64,000 nucleotides of DNA from Streptomyces sp. NWU339 (GTDB taxonomy: Bacteria > Actinomycetota > Actinomycetes > Streptomycetales > Streptomycetaceae). The position numbers were made by a program, and so were the translations under genes. Position 1 is the stretch's first letter. The number at the start of each line of letters is the position of its first letter. Location of the stretch: positions 1-64,000 of the forward strand of contig NZ_QFRK01000032.1 in NCBI RefSeq assembly GCF_003143855.1, read 5' to 3'. Shown here one piece after another: positions 1 to 8,382 of the stretch. A model generated the notes under the pieces. It did not search any database. It was not told where the DNA came from and saw only the letters and a list, made by a program, of their open reading frames with translations.

Positions 1-355
1 GCACCTCGACACCGGCCGGGGGCGCGATGTCGGCGGCGGTGACCTGGCCCGGGCCCTGCTTGCGCAGGTACATCACCACGGGCTCGTCGTGCTCGGAGGA
101 CACGACCAGCTGCTTGATGTTGAGGATCAGGTCGGTGACGTCCTCCTTGACGCCCGGCACGGTGGTGAACTCGTGCAGGACGCCGTCGATGCGGATGCTG
201 GTGACGGCGGCACCGGGGATCGAGGAGAGGAGGGTGCGGCGCAGGGAGTTGCCGAGGGTGTAGCCGAAGCCCGGCTCCAGCGGCTCGATCACGAACCGGG
301 AGCGGAACTCGTCGACGACCTCTTCGGTCAACGAAGGACGCTGAGCGATCAGCAT
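1..355 (-). CDS. rpoA: DNA-directed RNA polymerase subunit alpha (partial)
   Basis: N-terminal 118 residues of the RNA polymerase alpha subunit, which dimerises to nucleate core enzyme assembly. The product starts MLIAQRPSLTEEVVDEF and contains the N-terminal-domain block GFGYTLGNSLRRTLLSSIPG, typical of alpha. The gene runs off the left edge of the window, so the C-terminal DNA-contacting domain is not seen. It follows rpsK directly; rpsD is absent from this spot, as usual in Streptomyces. The ATG lies at 353-355. Confidence 0.95.
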   Translation of the reverse strand, partial: MLIAQRPSLTEEVVDEFRSRFVIEPLEPGFGYTLGNSLRRTLLSSIPGAAVTSIRIDGVLHEFTTVPGVKEDVTDLILNIKQLVVSSEHDEPVVMYLRKQGPGQVTAADIAPPAGVEV

Positions 356-445
356 GTGTGGATCAAATCCTTCTCTCGTGGACGCCCGCTATTTGACGCC
401 CGACGGAAACCGCACCCGGTGAAAGGTGCGGGTACTGCAAGGGTA

Positions 446-481
446 CGGGCGGTACGGCCCGAATACGGAGCGTACCGCCCG
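446..481 (-). terminator. hairpin between rpsK and rpoA
   Basis: A perfect 11-bp inverted repeat (446-456 with 471-481, 14-nt loop) lies in the 173-nt gap between rpsK and rpoA. No U-run follows on the minus strand, so it may be a partial terminator or a processing/stabilising structure that adjusts rpoA relative to the ribosomal genes. Function is inferred only. Confidence 0.45.
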
Positions 482-528
482 AAAAAACCACTACGGCCGA
501 ACCGACGGCTCGGACGCGGCGACGCGAC

Positions 529-933
529 TCAGACGCGGCGGCGCTTCGGCGGGCGGCAGCCGTTGTGCGGGGTCGGGGTGACGTCCTGGATGGAGCCGAC
601 CTCGAGACCGGTCGCCTGGAGCGAACGGATGGCGGTCTCACGACCGGAACCCGGGCCCTTGACGAACACGTCGACCTTGCGCATGCCGTGCTCCTGCGCG
701 CGACGGGCAGCCGACTCGGCGGCCATCTGCGCGGCGAACGGCGTGGACTTCCGGGAGCCCTTGAAGCCGACGTGGCCGGCGGAGGCCCAGGAGATCACGT
801 TGCCGGTCGGGTCCGTGATGGACACGATCGTGTTGTTGAACGTGCTCTTGATGTGCGCGTGGCCGTGAGCGACGTTCTTCTTTTCCTTGCGGCGCACCTT
901 CTTGGCAGCGCCCTGACGACCCTTGGGGGGCAT
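529..933 (-). CDS. rpsK: 30S ribosomal protein S11
   Basis: S11 of the small-subunit platform, 134 residues, a normal length. The conserved core HVKSTFNNT-type block appears as AHIKSTFNNTIVSITD, followed by GFKGSRKSTPFAAQ and the C-terminal DVTPTPHNGCRPPKRRRV that S11 proteins share. It lies 65 bases after rpsM in the alpha operon and is followed by rpoA. Confidence 0.98.
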   Translation of the reverse strand: MPPKGRQGAAKKVRRKEKKNVAHGHAHIKSTFNNTIVSITDPTGNVISWASAGHVGFKGSRKSTPFAAQMAAESAARRAQEHGMRKVDVFVKGPGSGRETAIRSLQATGLEVGSIQDVTPTPHNGCRPPKRRRV

Positions 934-998
934 CTACAAACTCCTACGGGAGGTGGTCGGTCCTACAGCGAAGACCGTGGACAGGTGTCCGCTGCGGA

Positions 999-1379
999 CT
1001 ACTTCTTGCCCGGCTTCTTCTTGCCGGCGATGGCGCGACGCGGGCCCTTGCGGGTACGCGCGTTGGTGCTGGTGCGCTGACCGCGGACGGGCAGACCGCG
1101 ACGGTGACGCAGACCCTGGTAGGTGCCGATCTCGACCTTGCGGCGGATGTCGGCCTGGATCTCGCGACGGAGGTCACCCTCGGTCTTGATGTTGTTGTCG
1201 ACGAACTCGCGGATCGCGACGAGCTGCTCCTCGGAGAGGTCGCGAACGCGGGTGTTCGGGTCGACGCCGACAGCGGCCAGCGTCTGCTGCGAAAGGGTTC
1301 GGCCGATGCCGAACACGTAGGTGAGGGCGATCTCCACGCGCTTTTCGCGCGGGATGTCAACACCGGAAACGCGTGCCAT
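999..1379 (-). CDS. rpsM: 30S ribosomal protein S13
   Basis: S13 of the 30S head, which contacts the P-site tRNA and forms intersubunit bridges. It has 126 residues and starts MARVSGVDIPREKRVEIAL, with the helix-two-turn-helix region and GLRHRRGLPVRGQRT, then a basic tail ending GKKKPGKK. The overlapping longer frame on the same strand (to 1363) is a shadow. It begins 207 bases downstream of rpmJ. Confidence 0.98.
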   Translation of the reverse strand: MARVSGVDIPREKRVEIALTYVFGIGRTLSQQTLAAVGVDPNTRVRDLSEEQLVAIREFVDNNIKTEGDLRREIQADIRRKVEIGTYQGLRHRRGLPVRGQRTSTNARTRKGPRRAIAGKKKPGKK

Positions 1380-1586
1380 TCAATGGCTCCAGTTAGTTGT
1401 CGGAGGTCTTCCGCAGAACCGTCCCCCGGCCGCCGTCCTCGCCTGTTGCGGCGATTTGGTACGAACCGGGTCCCCAGCCTCCGAGACCGGGGGTGTCGAG
1501 CCGTGCGGCTCGGGTTCTGCGTATGAACATGTTGCTCGCGTCGCGCGAAGTTCTGCGGGAAAGTCGCAGAGGGTGGATCGTGCGGG

Positions 1587-1700
1587 TCAGCCCTGGCGCT
1601 GCTTGTGGCGCGGGTTGTCGCAGATAACCATGACCCGGCCGTGACGGCGGATCACCCTGCACTTGTCGCAGATCTTCTTGACGCTCGGCTTGACCTTCAT
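1587..1700 (-). CDS. rpmJ: 50S ribosomal protein L36 (zinc-binding form)
   Basis: Small L36 protein of 37 residues, read from the ATG at 1698-1700 to TGA at 1587-1589. The product MKVKPSVKKICDKCRVIRRH continues to a C-terminus RHKQRQG. The zinc ligands C-x2-C, then C and H (CDKC and CDNPRH) are all present, so this is the zinc-ribbon form rather than the zinc-free paralogue some Streptomyces also carry. It sits between infA and rpsM. Confidence 0.95.
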   Translation of the reverse strand: MKVKPSVKKICDKCRVIRRHGRVMVICDNPRHKQRQG

Positions 1701-1765
1701 GGGATGTGAAGTTCTCCGGGCTCAGTGCCCCCGCACCACAAGGGGAAGGGGCAAGATCTACTTGC

Positions 1766-1987
1766 TCACTTGTACCGGTAGACGATCCGGCCCCGGGTCA
1801 GGTCATACGGAGAGAGCTCCACCACGACCCGGTCGTCAGGGAGGATGCGGATGTAGTGCATACGCATCTTGCCGCTGATGTGTGCCAGGACCTGGTGGCC
1901 GTTCTGGAGCTCGACCTTGAACATGGCGTTCGGAAGAGACTCGACGACAGTGCCCTCGATCTCGATGGCACCTTGCTTCTTGGCCAC
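1766..1987 (-). CDS. infA: translation initiation factor IF-1
   Basis: IF-1, 73 residues, an OB-fold S1-like protein that occupies the ribosomal A site during initiation. The GTG at 1985-1987 is chosen because it gives the canonical AKKQGAIEIEGTVVESLPN start, and an AAGGGCG ribosome site lies just upstream. The open frame continues 18 codons further upstream without family similarity. Core motifs FKVELQNGHQVLAHISGKMR and RGRIVYRYK are intact. Confidence 0.97.
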   Translation of the reverse strand: MAKKQGAIEIEGTVVESLPNAMFKVELQNGHQVLAHISGKMRMHYIRILPDDRVVVELSPYDLTRGRIVYRYK

Positions 1988-2330
1988 GCTTCGCCCTTCG
2001 AATCGACTACCTTGATCGACTCCGCTGCGCACCGTGATCACATGCAGGCATGCGGATGCACAAGAGCCGACGAGTCAGTCTACGTCAGGGCACCCCGAAA
2101 GACGAATCGAGAAAGTCTGCCCCACTCGCGAGATCCTTAACCCGCGGGCTTCCGCCGAGCCCCCGGCTCACGCCGGCGGATCGGGCGCCGCCGTGATCCC
2201 GTACTCGGCGAGCTTCCCGCCCTGCCTCCGTCCGGCACCGTCAACACCAGCGGGCTCGGCGCCCGGGGCGCCTCACAGGCTTCGAGCGGCTGCGCCGGCC
2301 TCCGACCGGCGGTCGTGGCGAAGGCCTCCG
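1988..2330. repeat. infA-map gap with a degenerate copy of the map 3' end
   Basis: This 343-bp gap contains no full gene. Roughly 2176-2265 repeats the last part of map (about 2338-2430) in the same orientation with scattered mismatches and small indels. On the minus strand it still encodes parts of the methionine aminopeptidase tail: PLVLTVPDGG in one frame and LAEYGITAAPD in another. It reads as an imperfect tandem duplication that has decayed. A likely infA promoter lies beyond it near 2077. Confidence 0.7.
2077..2105 (-). promoter_or_regulatory. candidate infA promoter
   Basis: The minus strand carries TAGACT (plus 2077-2082), a perfect Streptomyces -10 hexamer, about 85 nt upstream of the infA GTG. 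The matching -35 region is weak (TTCGTC with 18-nt spacing), so the assignment rests mainly on the -10 box and position. Confidence 0.4.
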
Positions 2331-3167
2331 TCAGGCGAGCGGGTCCGGAGCCGCCGTGACCCCGTACTCGGCGAGCTTCGCCTTCCCCCCGTCCGGCGCC
2401 GTCAGCACCAGCGGCCCCGCCTCCGTCAGCGCGACCGAGTGCTCCCAGTGCGAGGACCAGGTGCCGTCCGTGGTGATGACGGTCCAGTCGTCCTCCAGCA
2501 CCTGCGTCTTCGCGGTGCCCAGCGAGACCATCGGCTCGATGGCGAGGCAGAAGCCCGGGACCAGCTTGGGCCCCTTGCCCCTGCGGCGGTCGACGTAGTT
2601 CAGCAGATGCGGGTCCATGTGCATCTCGGTGCCGATGCCGTGGCCGCCGTAGTCCTCGATGATCCCGTAGCGCCCGCCGCCGGGCTTCGGCTGTCGGCGG
2701 ATGTAGGTCTCGATGGCGCGGGAGACGTCGACCAGCCGGTTGCCCTGCTTCATGGCCGCGAGGCCGGCCCACATCGACTCCTCGGTCACCCGGGACAGCT
2801 CGACCAGCTCCGGCGCGTGCCCCGACCCGACGAAGGCGGTGTAGGCCGCGTCGCCGTGCCAGCCGTCGATGACGGCGCCGCAGTCGATGGAGATGATGTC
2901 CCCGTCCTTGAGGACGACCTCGTCGGAGGGGATGCCGTGGACGACGACCTCGTTGACGGAGGTGCAGATCGTCGCGGGGAAGCCGCCGTAGCCGAGGAAG
3001 TTCGGCTTGGCGTCGTGCTCGGCGAGCACCTTGCGGGCGACCTGGTCCAGATCCCTCGTCGTGGCCCCGGGCACGGCCGCCTCACGCGTGGCCGCGTGGA
3101 TGGCGGCGACCACCAGCCCCGCCTCACGCATCTTGGCGATCTGCTCGGGGGTCTTGATCTGCACCAT
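2331..3167 (-). CDS. map: type I methionine aminopeptidase
   Basis: Removes the initiator methionine from nascent proteins; a pita-bread metalloenzyme with two metal ions. At 278 residues it is a normal actinobacterial length. Metal ligands are visible as the two Asp of IDCGA and WHGDAAYT, the His of GHGIGTEMH, and the Glu of AIEPM and WEHSVALTE. It starts MVQIKTPEQIAKMREAG and lies in the usual place between adk and infA. A degraded copy of its last ~30 codons lies just downstream. Confidence 0.97.
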   Translation of the reverse strand: MVQIKTPEQIAKMREAGLVVAAIHAATREAAVPGATTRDLDQVARKVLAEHDAKPNFLGYGGFPATICTSVNEVVVHGIPSDEVVLKDGDIISIDCGAVIDGWHGDAAYTAFVGSGHAPELVELSRVTEESMWAGLAAMKQGNRLVDVSRAIETYIRRQPKPGGGRYGIIEDYGGHGIGTEMHMDPHLLNYVDRRRGKGPKLVPGFCLAIEPMVSLGTAKTQVLEDDWTVITTDGTWSSHWEHSVALTEAGPLVLTAPDGGKAKLAEYGVTAAPDPLA

Positions 3168-3297
3168 GGGGGCTACGGCCTTTCTGGACCGGAGAGATTG
3201 CGGACACCGTCAACGATACGGGGGGAGGCCGTCCGCCCCTCCCCCGCGCACACGTCGGCCGCGGCCCCCGCAGGGAACCGCGGCCGGACGCGCACCG

Positions 3298-3951
3298 TCA
3301 CTGATCGCGGTTGAGCGCCTCCAGCGCACGCCCGGTGACCTCGTCGACCGGACCCAGCGCCGAGATCGTCACCACGAGGCCCTGGGCCCGGTAGTAGTCG
3401 ATGATCGGCTCGGTCTGCGTGTGGTAGACCTCCAGCCGGGTGCGCACCGTTTCCTCGGCGTCGTCGTCGCGCTGGTACAGCTCGCCGCCGCAGACGTCGC
3501 AGACGCCCTCCTGCTTCGGCTTGCTGTACGTCACGTGGAAGACGTGGCTGGAGTCCTTGCGGCAGATCCGCCGCCCGGCGATCCGCTTGACCACCTCGGC
3601 CTCGGGGGCCTCCAGGTCGAGCACCGCGTCCAGCGTGATGCCCTCGGACTCCAGCAGCTCGTCGAGCGACTCCGCCTGGGAGACGTTCCTCGGGAACCCG
3701 TCCAGCAGGAAGCCCGCCTCGGCGTCCGGCTGCTCCATACGGTCCTTCGCCATGGCGATGGTGACCTCGTCCGGTACGAGGTTGCCCGCGTCCATGTACG
3801 ACTTCGCGAGCTTGCCCAGCTCGGTCTGCCGACTGATATTGGCGCGGAACAGGTCGCCCGTGGAGATGTGGGGGATGCTCAGCTTCTCGGCAAGGCGGGT
3901 GGCCTGGGTGCCTTTGCCAGCACCGGGCGGCCCGACGAGGACGATTCGCAT
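3298..3951 (-). CDS. adk: adenylate kinase
   Basis: Interconverts ATP + AMP and 2 ADP. It has 217 residues, with the P-loop GPPGAGKGT at residues 7-15, the DGFPR motif and a long LID segment. The LID keeps the second cysteine pair (CDVCGG), but the first pair reads CRKDSS, with one cysteine instead of two, so zinc binding by the LID is uncertain. Its ATG overlaps the secY stop by one base, suggesting coupled translation. Confidence 0.98.
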   Translation of the reverse strand: MRIVLVGPPGAGKGTQATRLAEKLSIPHISTGDLFRANISRQTELGKLAKSYMDAGNLVPDEVTIAMAKDRMEQPDAEAGFLLDGFPRNVSQAESLDELLESEGITLDAVLDLEAPEAEVVKRIAGRRICRKDSSHVFHVTYSKPKQEGVCDVCGGELYQRDDDAEETVRTRLEVYHTQTEPIIDYYRAQGLVVTISALGPVDEVTGRALEALNRDQ

Positions 3952-5264
3952 CAGCGGAGGAACCCTTCGTAATTGCGCTGCTGGAGCTGGCTCTCGATCT
4001 GCCTCACCGTCTCGAGACCGACACCCACGATGATCAGGATGCTGGTCCCGCCGAACGGGAAGTTCTGGTTTGCCCCGAAACCGGCCAACGCCATCGTCGG
4101 CACGAGAGAGATCAGACCCAAGTACAGCGAGCCCGGCCAGGTGATCCGGTTGAGTACGTAGCTGAGGTACTCAGCGGTCGGTCGGCCAGCCCGGATGCCC
4201 GGGATGAAGCCACCATACTTCTTCATGTTGTCGGCGACTTCTTCGGGGTTGAAGGTGATCGCCACATAGAAGAACGCGAAGAACACGATCAAGAAGAAGT
4301 AAAGAATGATGTGCGGCGTGGCCCCGGTGTCGGCGAGGTTCTTCGTGATCCAGGCCGCCCAACCCGCGGTGGAGTTGGAGAACTGGACGATCAGCGCCGG
4401 AATGTAGAGCAGCGACGAGGCGAAGATGACGGGGATGACGCCCGCCTGGTTCACCTTGAGGGGAATGTAGGTGGACGTACCGCCGTAGGACCGGCGGCCG
4501 ATCATGCGCTTCGCGTACTGCACGGGAATCCGGCGCTGGGCCTGCTCGACGAAGACGACCAGGCCGACCATGACCAGACCGACGAGCAGGACCGTGCCGA
4601 ACTCGATCCAGCCGTCCGCCAGGTCGCCCTGCTCCTTGATGGCCCACAGGGCGGAGGGGAAGGTCGCGGCGATCGAGATGAACATCAGGATCGACATGCC
4701 GTTGCCGATGCCGCGGTCGGTGATGAGCTCACCGAGCCACATCACGAGGGCCGTACCGGCGGTCATGGTGATGACCATGGTGATGGTCACGAACATGGAC
4801 TGGTCGGGGACGATCTGGTTCCCCACCGGGCAGCCCTGGAAGAGGGCGCCGCTGCGGGCGGTGGCCACCAGGCCGGTGCCCTGCAGGACGGCGAGCGCCA
4901 CCGTCAGGTAACGCGTGTACTGCGTGATCTTGGCGGTGCCGGCCTGGCCCTCCTTCTTCAGGGCCTCCAGGCGCGGGATCACCACGGTCAGCAACTGCAG
5001 AATGATGCTCGCCGTGATGTACGGCATGATGCCCAGGGCGAAGATCGTGATCTGCAGCAGCGCGCCGCCGCTGAACATGTTGACCAGTCCGAACAGGCCC
5101 TGGTTCGCCTGGGCCGCGTCGAGACAGGCCTGCACGTTGCGGTAGTCGACACCGGGAATCGGGATGTTCGTACCGATCCGGTACACCACGATGATGCCGA
5201 GTGTGAACAGCAGTTTCTTGCGCAGGTCGGGCGTCTTGAACGCCCGGGCGAACGCGGTGAGCAC
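3951..5264 (-). CDS. secY: preprotein translocase subunit SecY
   Basis: The channel subunit of the Sec translocon, 437 residues with about ten membrane segments. It begins with GTG at 5262-5264 (product MLTAFARAFKTPDLRKKLLF), preceded by GGAGG at a good distance. Family blocks include GIMPYITASIILQLL, the cytoplasmic loop with RRIPVQYAKRM, and FNPEEVADNMKKYGGFIPGIR. It lies in the spc operon, separated from rplO by a gap with a strong hairpin, and couples to adk. The long plus-strand frame opposite is a shadow. Confidence 0.98.
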   Translation of the reverse strand: MLTAFARAFKTPDLRKKLLFTLGIIVVYRIGTNIPIPGVDYRNVQACLDAAQANQGLFGLVNMFSGGALLQITIFALGIMPYITASIILQLLTVVIPRLEALKKEGQAGTAKITQYTRYLTVALAVLQGTGLVATARSGALFQGCPVGNQIVPDQSMFVTITMVITMTAGTALVMWLGELITDRGIGNGMSILMFISIAATFPSALWAIKEQGDLADGWIEFGTVLLVGLVMVGLVVFVEQAQRRIPVQYAKRMIGRRSYGGTSTYIPLKVNQAGVIPVIFASSLLYIPALIVQFSNSTAGWAAWITKNLADTGATPHIILYFFLIVFFAFFYVAITFNPEEVADNMKKYGGFIPGIRAGRPTAEYLSYVLNRITWPGSLYLGLISLVPTMALAGFGANQNFPFGGTSILIIVGVGLETVRQIESQLQQRNYEGFLR

Positions 5265-5436
5265 GGTGCCTCCTGCGACCCCCGCGCAACCGCGTCAAGG
5301 GTGGTGGTCGTGAGATTCCGATGAGGGACGAATACGTAACGGACAACTTCCCTCCGGAGTGCCCGAATGGGGCGCCCGGGGAAAGTGGGCAGTGCAGGCC
5401 ACCTTACCGGCGAGACCACCGCCCTTGGAACGACCA

Positions 5437-5470
5437 ACCGGGGATACCCCAAATGTGGGGTATCCCCGGT
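5437..5470 (-). terminator. strong hairpin between rplO and secY
   Basis: A perfect 14-bp stem with a 6-nt loop (5437-5450 pairing 5457-5470) stands about 35 nt after the rplO stop. It is the strongest hairpin inside the spc operon and should reduce read-through into secY-adk-map, implying a separate secY promoter in the remaining ~170 nt. I could not pick a convincing promoter there. Confidence 0.6.
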
Positions 5471-5505
5471 CGGGATCGTTCAGGTCATCGGCACGCCTGA
5501 GGGAT

Positions 5506-5961
5506 TCAGACGAGCTCGGTGACGGTACCGCCGGCGGCGGTGATCTTCTCCTTGGCGGAGCCGGAGACGGCGTCGACCGTCACCTGCAGCGCCACGGAGA
5601 TCTCGCCCTGGCCGAGGACCTTGACGAGGCTGTTCTTGCGAACGGCCCCCTTGGCCACCAGACCCTCGACGGTGACCTCGCCACCCTCGGGGTAGAGCGC
5701 GGCCAGCTTGTCGAGGTTCACGACCTGGAACTCGGTCTTGAACGGGTTTTTGAAGCCCTTCAGCTTCGGGAGACGCATGTGGAGCGGCATCTGGCCACCC
5801 TCGAAGTTCTCCGGAACCTGGTAACGGGCCTTGGTGCCCTTCGTACCACGACCGGCCGTCTTACCCTTGGACGCCTCACCACGACCCACACGGGTCTTGG
5901 CGGTCTTGGCGCCCGGGGCGGGACGGAGGTTGTGGATCTTGAGCGGGTTCTGCTCCGCCAT
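5506..5961 (-). CDS. rplO: 50S ribosomal protein L15
   Basis: L15, a late-assembly large-subunit protein of 151 residues. The start MAEQNPLKIHNLRPAPGAK is followed by the Gly/Arg/Lys-rich extension (RVGRGEASKGKTAGRGTKG) that threads into 23S rRNA, and by the globular domain ending ITAAGGTVTELV. It begins two bases before the rpmD stop region. Confidence 0.98.
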   Translation of the reverse strand: MAEQNPLKIHNLRPAPGAKTAKTRVGRGEASKGKTAGRGTKGTKARYQVPENFEGGQMPLHMRLPKLKGFKNPFKTEFQVVNLDKLAALYPEGGEVTVEGLVAKGAVRKNSLVKVLGQGEISVALQVTVDAVSGSAKEKITAAGGTVTELV

Positions 5962-5963
5962 GA

Positions 5964-6146
5964 TCAGTCGACCTCCTCGACCGTCACGAGGTGGCGGACG
6001 GTGTGCACCATGCCGCGGAACTCGGGACGGTCCTCCTTGACGACCACGTCGTTGACCTTCTTCAGGCCAAGCGAACGCAGGGTGTCACGGTGGTTCTGCT
6101 TGCTGCCGATGTAGGACTTGACCTGCGTAATCCTGAGCTGCGCCAT
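5964..6146 (-). CDS. rpmD: 50S ribosomal protein L30
   Basis: L30, 60 residues, with the start MAQLRITQVKSYIGSKQNHR and core LRSLGLKKVNDVVV. The ATG at 6144-6146 is 2 bases downstream of the rpsE stop, and the rplO start follows its stop by 2 bases, so translation is probably coupled. The longer open frame upstream (to 6338) is rpsE read out of frame. Confidence 0.97.
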   Translation of the reverse strand: MAQLRITQVKSYIGSKQNHRDTLRSLGLKKVNDVVVKEDRPEFRGMVHTVRHLVTVEEVD

Positions 6147-6148
6147 GA

Positions 6149-6754
6149 TTACGCACCCGCCCCGGCACGCGCACGGAGAAGAGCCGCGGGGGCGACGTCC
6201 TCGAGCGGCAGACCGCGGCGGGCCGCGACCTCCTCGGGACGCTGCAGGCCCTTGAGGGCCTCCACGGTCGCGTGCACGATGTTGATCTGGTTGTGGGAGC
6301 CGAGCGACTTCGACAGCACGTCGTGGATACCGGCGCACTCGAGCACGGCACGCACCGGACCACCGGCGATCACACCGGTACCCGGGGAAGCCGGCTTGAG
6401 CAGCACGACACCGGCAGCCTTCTCACCCTGGATCGGGTGCGGGATGGTGCCCTGGATGCGGGGGACCTTGAAGAAGTGCTTCTTGGCCTCCTCAACGCCC
6501 TTGGCGATGGCGGCCGGCACCTCCTTGGCCTTGCCGTATCCGACACCCACGGTGCCGTCACCGTCGCCCACCACGACCAGCGCGGTGAAGCTGAAGCGAC
6601 GACCACCCTTCACTACCTTGGCGACACGGTTGATCGCGACGACGCGCTCAACGTATGCGGTCTTGTCGGCGGCAGCTGCGCCGCCGTCACGGCCCTTCCG
6701 GTCCCGCCGCTCGCCGCCACCGGCACCGCCACCGCGGCGCTGGGGTCCAGCCAT
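6149..6754 (-). CDS. rpsE: 30S ribosomal protein S5
   Basis: S5, 201 residues, important for decoding fidelity. The N-terminal ~45 residues are a Gly/Arg-rich extension (MAGPQRRGGGAGGGERRDRK) typical of actinobacteria. Then come the double-stranded-RNA-binding domain (YVERVVAINRVAKVVKGGRR) and the C-terminal domain with GGPVRAVLECAGIHDVLSKS. It lies between rplR and rpmD in the spc operon. Confidence 0.98.
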   Translation of the reverse strand: MAGPQRRGGGAGGGERRDRKGRDGGAAAADKTAYVERVVAINRVAKVVKGGRRFSFTALVVVGDGDGTVGVGYGKAKEVPAAIAKGVEEAKKHFFKVPRIQGTIPHPIQGEKAAGVVLLKPASPGTGVIAGGPVRAVLECAGIHDVLSKSLGSHNQINIVHATVEALKGLQRPEEVAARRGLPLEDVAPAALLRARAGAGA

Positions 6755-6793
6755 TGGAATTACCTCTCTCTGTTTCCGCTAGCTACGGCAGGC

Positions 6794-7177
6794 TCAGAAC
6801 TTGAGCCCGGCTTCGCGGGCGGCGTCCGCCAGGGCGGCGATGCGCCCCGCGTACTGGTTGCCACCACGGTCGAACACCACGGCCTCGACACCGGCGGCCT
6901 TGGCACGCTCGGCGACCAGGGCCCCGACCTGCTTGGCCTGTGCGGACTTGTCGGCCTCGCCGCCGCGGATCGACGCGTCCAGGGTGGACGCCGACGCCAC
7001 GGTGTGGCCCTTCAGGTCGTCGATCACCTGCGCCACGATGTGGCGGTTGGAGCGGGTCACGACCAGGCGAGGACGCTCGGCGGTACCGGCGACCTTCTTG
7101 CGGATCCGAAGGTGACGACGCTTGATGGCGGCACGCTTGTAGGCGTCGCCCTTGAGGATCTTCTGCCCGTATGCCAT
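6794..7177 (-). CDS. rplR: 50S ribosomal protein L18
   Basis: L18 binds 5S rRNA in the central protuberance. The 127-residue product starts MAYGQKILKGDAYKRAAIKR and contains RLRIRKKVAGTAERPRL-type sequence and the C-terminal FDRGGNQYAGRIAALADAAR. It starts 3 bases after the rplF stop. Confidence 0.98.
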   Translation of the reverse strand: MAYGQKILKGDAYKRAAIKRRHLRIRKKVAGTAERPRLVVTRSNRHIVAQVIDDLKGHTVASASTLDASIRGGEADKSAQAKQVGALVAERAKAAGVEAVVFDRGGNQYAGRIAALADAAREAGLKF

Positions 7178-7180
7178 GGC

Positions 7181-7720
7181 TTACTTACCCGCCTTTCCGA
7201 CCTTGCGCCGGATGACTTCGCCCTCGTACTTGACGCCCTTGGCCTTGTACGGGTCGGGCTTGCGCAGCTTGCGGATGTTCGCCGCAACCTCGCCGACCTT
7301 CTGCTTGTCGATGCCCTCGACCGAGAAACGGGTCGGGGACTCCACCTTGAAGGTGATGCCCTCGGGGGCCTCGACCAGAATCGGGTGGCTGTAGCCCAGG
7401 GAGAACTCCAGGTTCGAACCCTTGGCGAGCACGCGGTAACCGACACCGCTGATCTCGAGCTTCTTCACGTAACCCTGGGTCACGCCGGTGATCATGTTCG
7501 CCACCAGCGTGCGGGACAGGCCGTGCAGGGCCTTGTTCTGACGCTCGTCGTTGGGGCGGGTGACGCTGAGCACGCCGTCCTCACCCCTGGCGACCTCGAT
7601 CGGCGCCGCCACGGTGTGGGTCAGCGAGCCCTTCGGGCCCTTGACCGCGACCGTACGGCCGTCGATGGTGACGTCCACGCCGGCGGGAACCGCGATGGGG
7701 AGCTTGCCGATGCGCGACAT
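7181..7720 (-). CDS. rplF: 50S ribosomal protein L6
   Basis: L6, 179 residues, formed of two repeated domains near the GTPase-factor binding site. Start MSRIGKLPIAVPAGVDVTID; conserved C-terminal region FSVEGIDKQKVGEVAANIR and KPDPYKAKGVKYEGEVIRRK. It lies between rpsH and rplR. Confidence 0.98.
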   Translation of the reverse strand: MSRIGKLPIAVPAGVDVTIDGRTVAVKGPKGSLTHTVAAPIEVARGEDGVLSVTRPNDERQNKALHGLSRTLVANMITGVTQGYVKKLEISGVGYRVLAKGSNLEFSLGYSHPILVEAPEGITFKVESPTRFSVEGIDKQKVGEVAANIRKLRKPDPYKAKGVKYEGEVIRRKVGKAGK

Positions 7721-7744
7721 AGCTGTTTCCTCCGTTCCCTTCCG

Positions 7745-8143
7745 CTACCAGACGTAGGCGAGGACTTCCCCACCCACGCCCTTCTTGCCGGCCTGCTTGT
7801 CGGTGAGGAGCCCGTGCGACGTGGAGATGATCGCCACGCCGAGGCCGCCCAGCACCTTCGGCAGGGAGGTGGACTTCGCGTACACCCGGAGACCGGGCTT
7901 GGAGATCCGCTTGATGCCCGCGATGGAGCGCTCACGGTTGGGGCCGAACTTCAGCTCCAGGACGAGGTTCTTGCCGACCTCGGCGTCCTCGACCTTCCAG
8001 CCCGTGATGAAGCCCTCCTGCTGGAGGATCTCCGCGATGTGAGACTTGATCTTGGACGCCGGCATCGTCACGGAGTCGTGGTACGCCGAGTTCGCGTTCC
8101 GCAGACGCGTCAGCATGTCTGCGATCGGATCAGTCATGGTCAT
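7745..8143 (-). CDS. rpsH: 30S ribosomal protein S8
   Basis: S8, 132 residues, a primary 16S rRNA binder and in E. coli the repressor of the spc operon. The start at 8143 (MTMTDPIADMLTRLRNANSA) is chosen over one 15 codons upstream because a GAAGG site lies before it and the family begins there. The C-terminal STSHGLLTDKQAGKKGVGGE is intact. Confidence 0.97.
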   Translation of the reverse strand: MTMTDPIADMLTRLRNANSAYHDSVTMPASKIKSHIAEILQQEGFITGWKVEDAEVGKNLVLELKFGPNRERSIAGIKRISKPGLRVYAKSTSLPKVLGGLGVAIISTSHGLLTDKQAGKKGVGGEVLAYVW

Positions 8144-8382
8144 GAATTGGCCTTCGGCCTCTCTCGCCGTGGTTTCCTGGTGCGCCATCCCTCTCCCCGA
8201 TCCGAGACGGGACGGGTGCGGCGCGGTGGACCTACGGCGTAGTAAGCAAACATGAGCGGGTTGTCGCCCGCGTGCTTCGGGGCACGGCAGGTGCCCAACC
8301 CCACAAGCCTAAGCCATGTGGAGCGGGCCTCCCGCCGATTCCCGTTGCTTACCGAGAGCCCTGGGAGTCCGGAACTACCGGA

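Noticed and set aside
5265..5436. A secY promoter in the rplO-secY gap
   Set aside because: TTGTCC and TTGACG occur on the minus strand, but neither has a credible -10 at 16-18 nt spacing.
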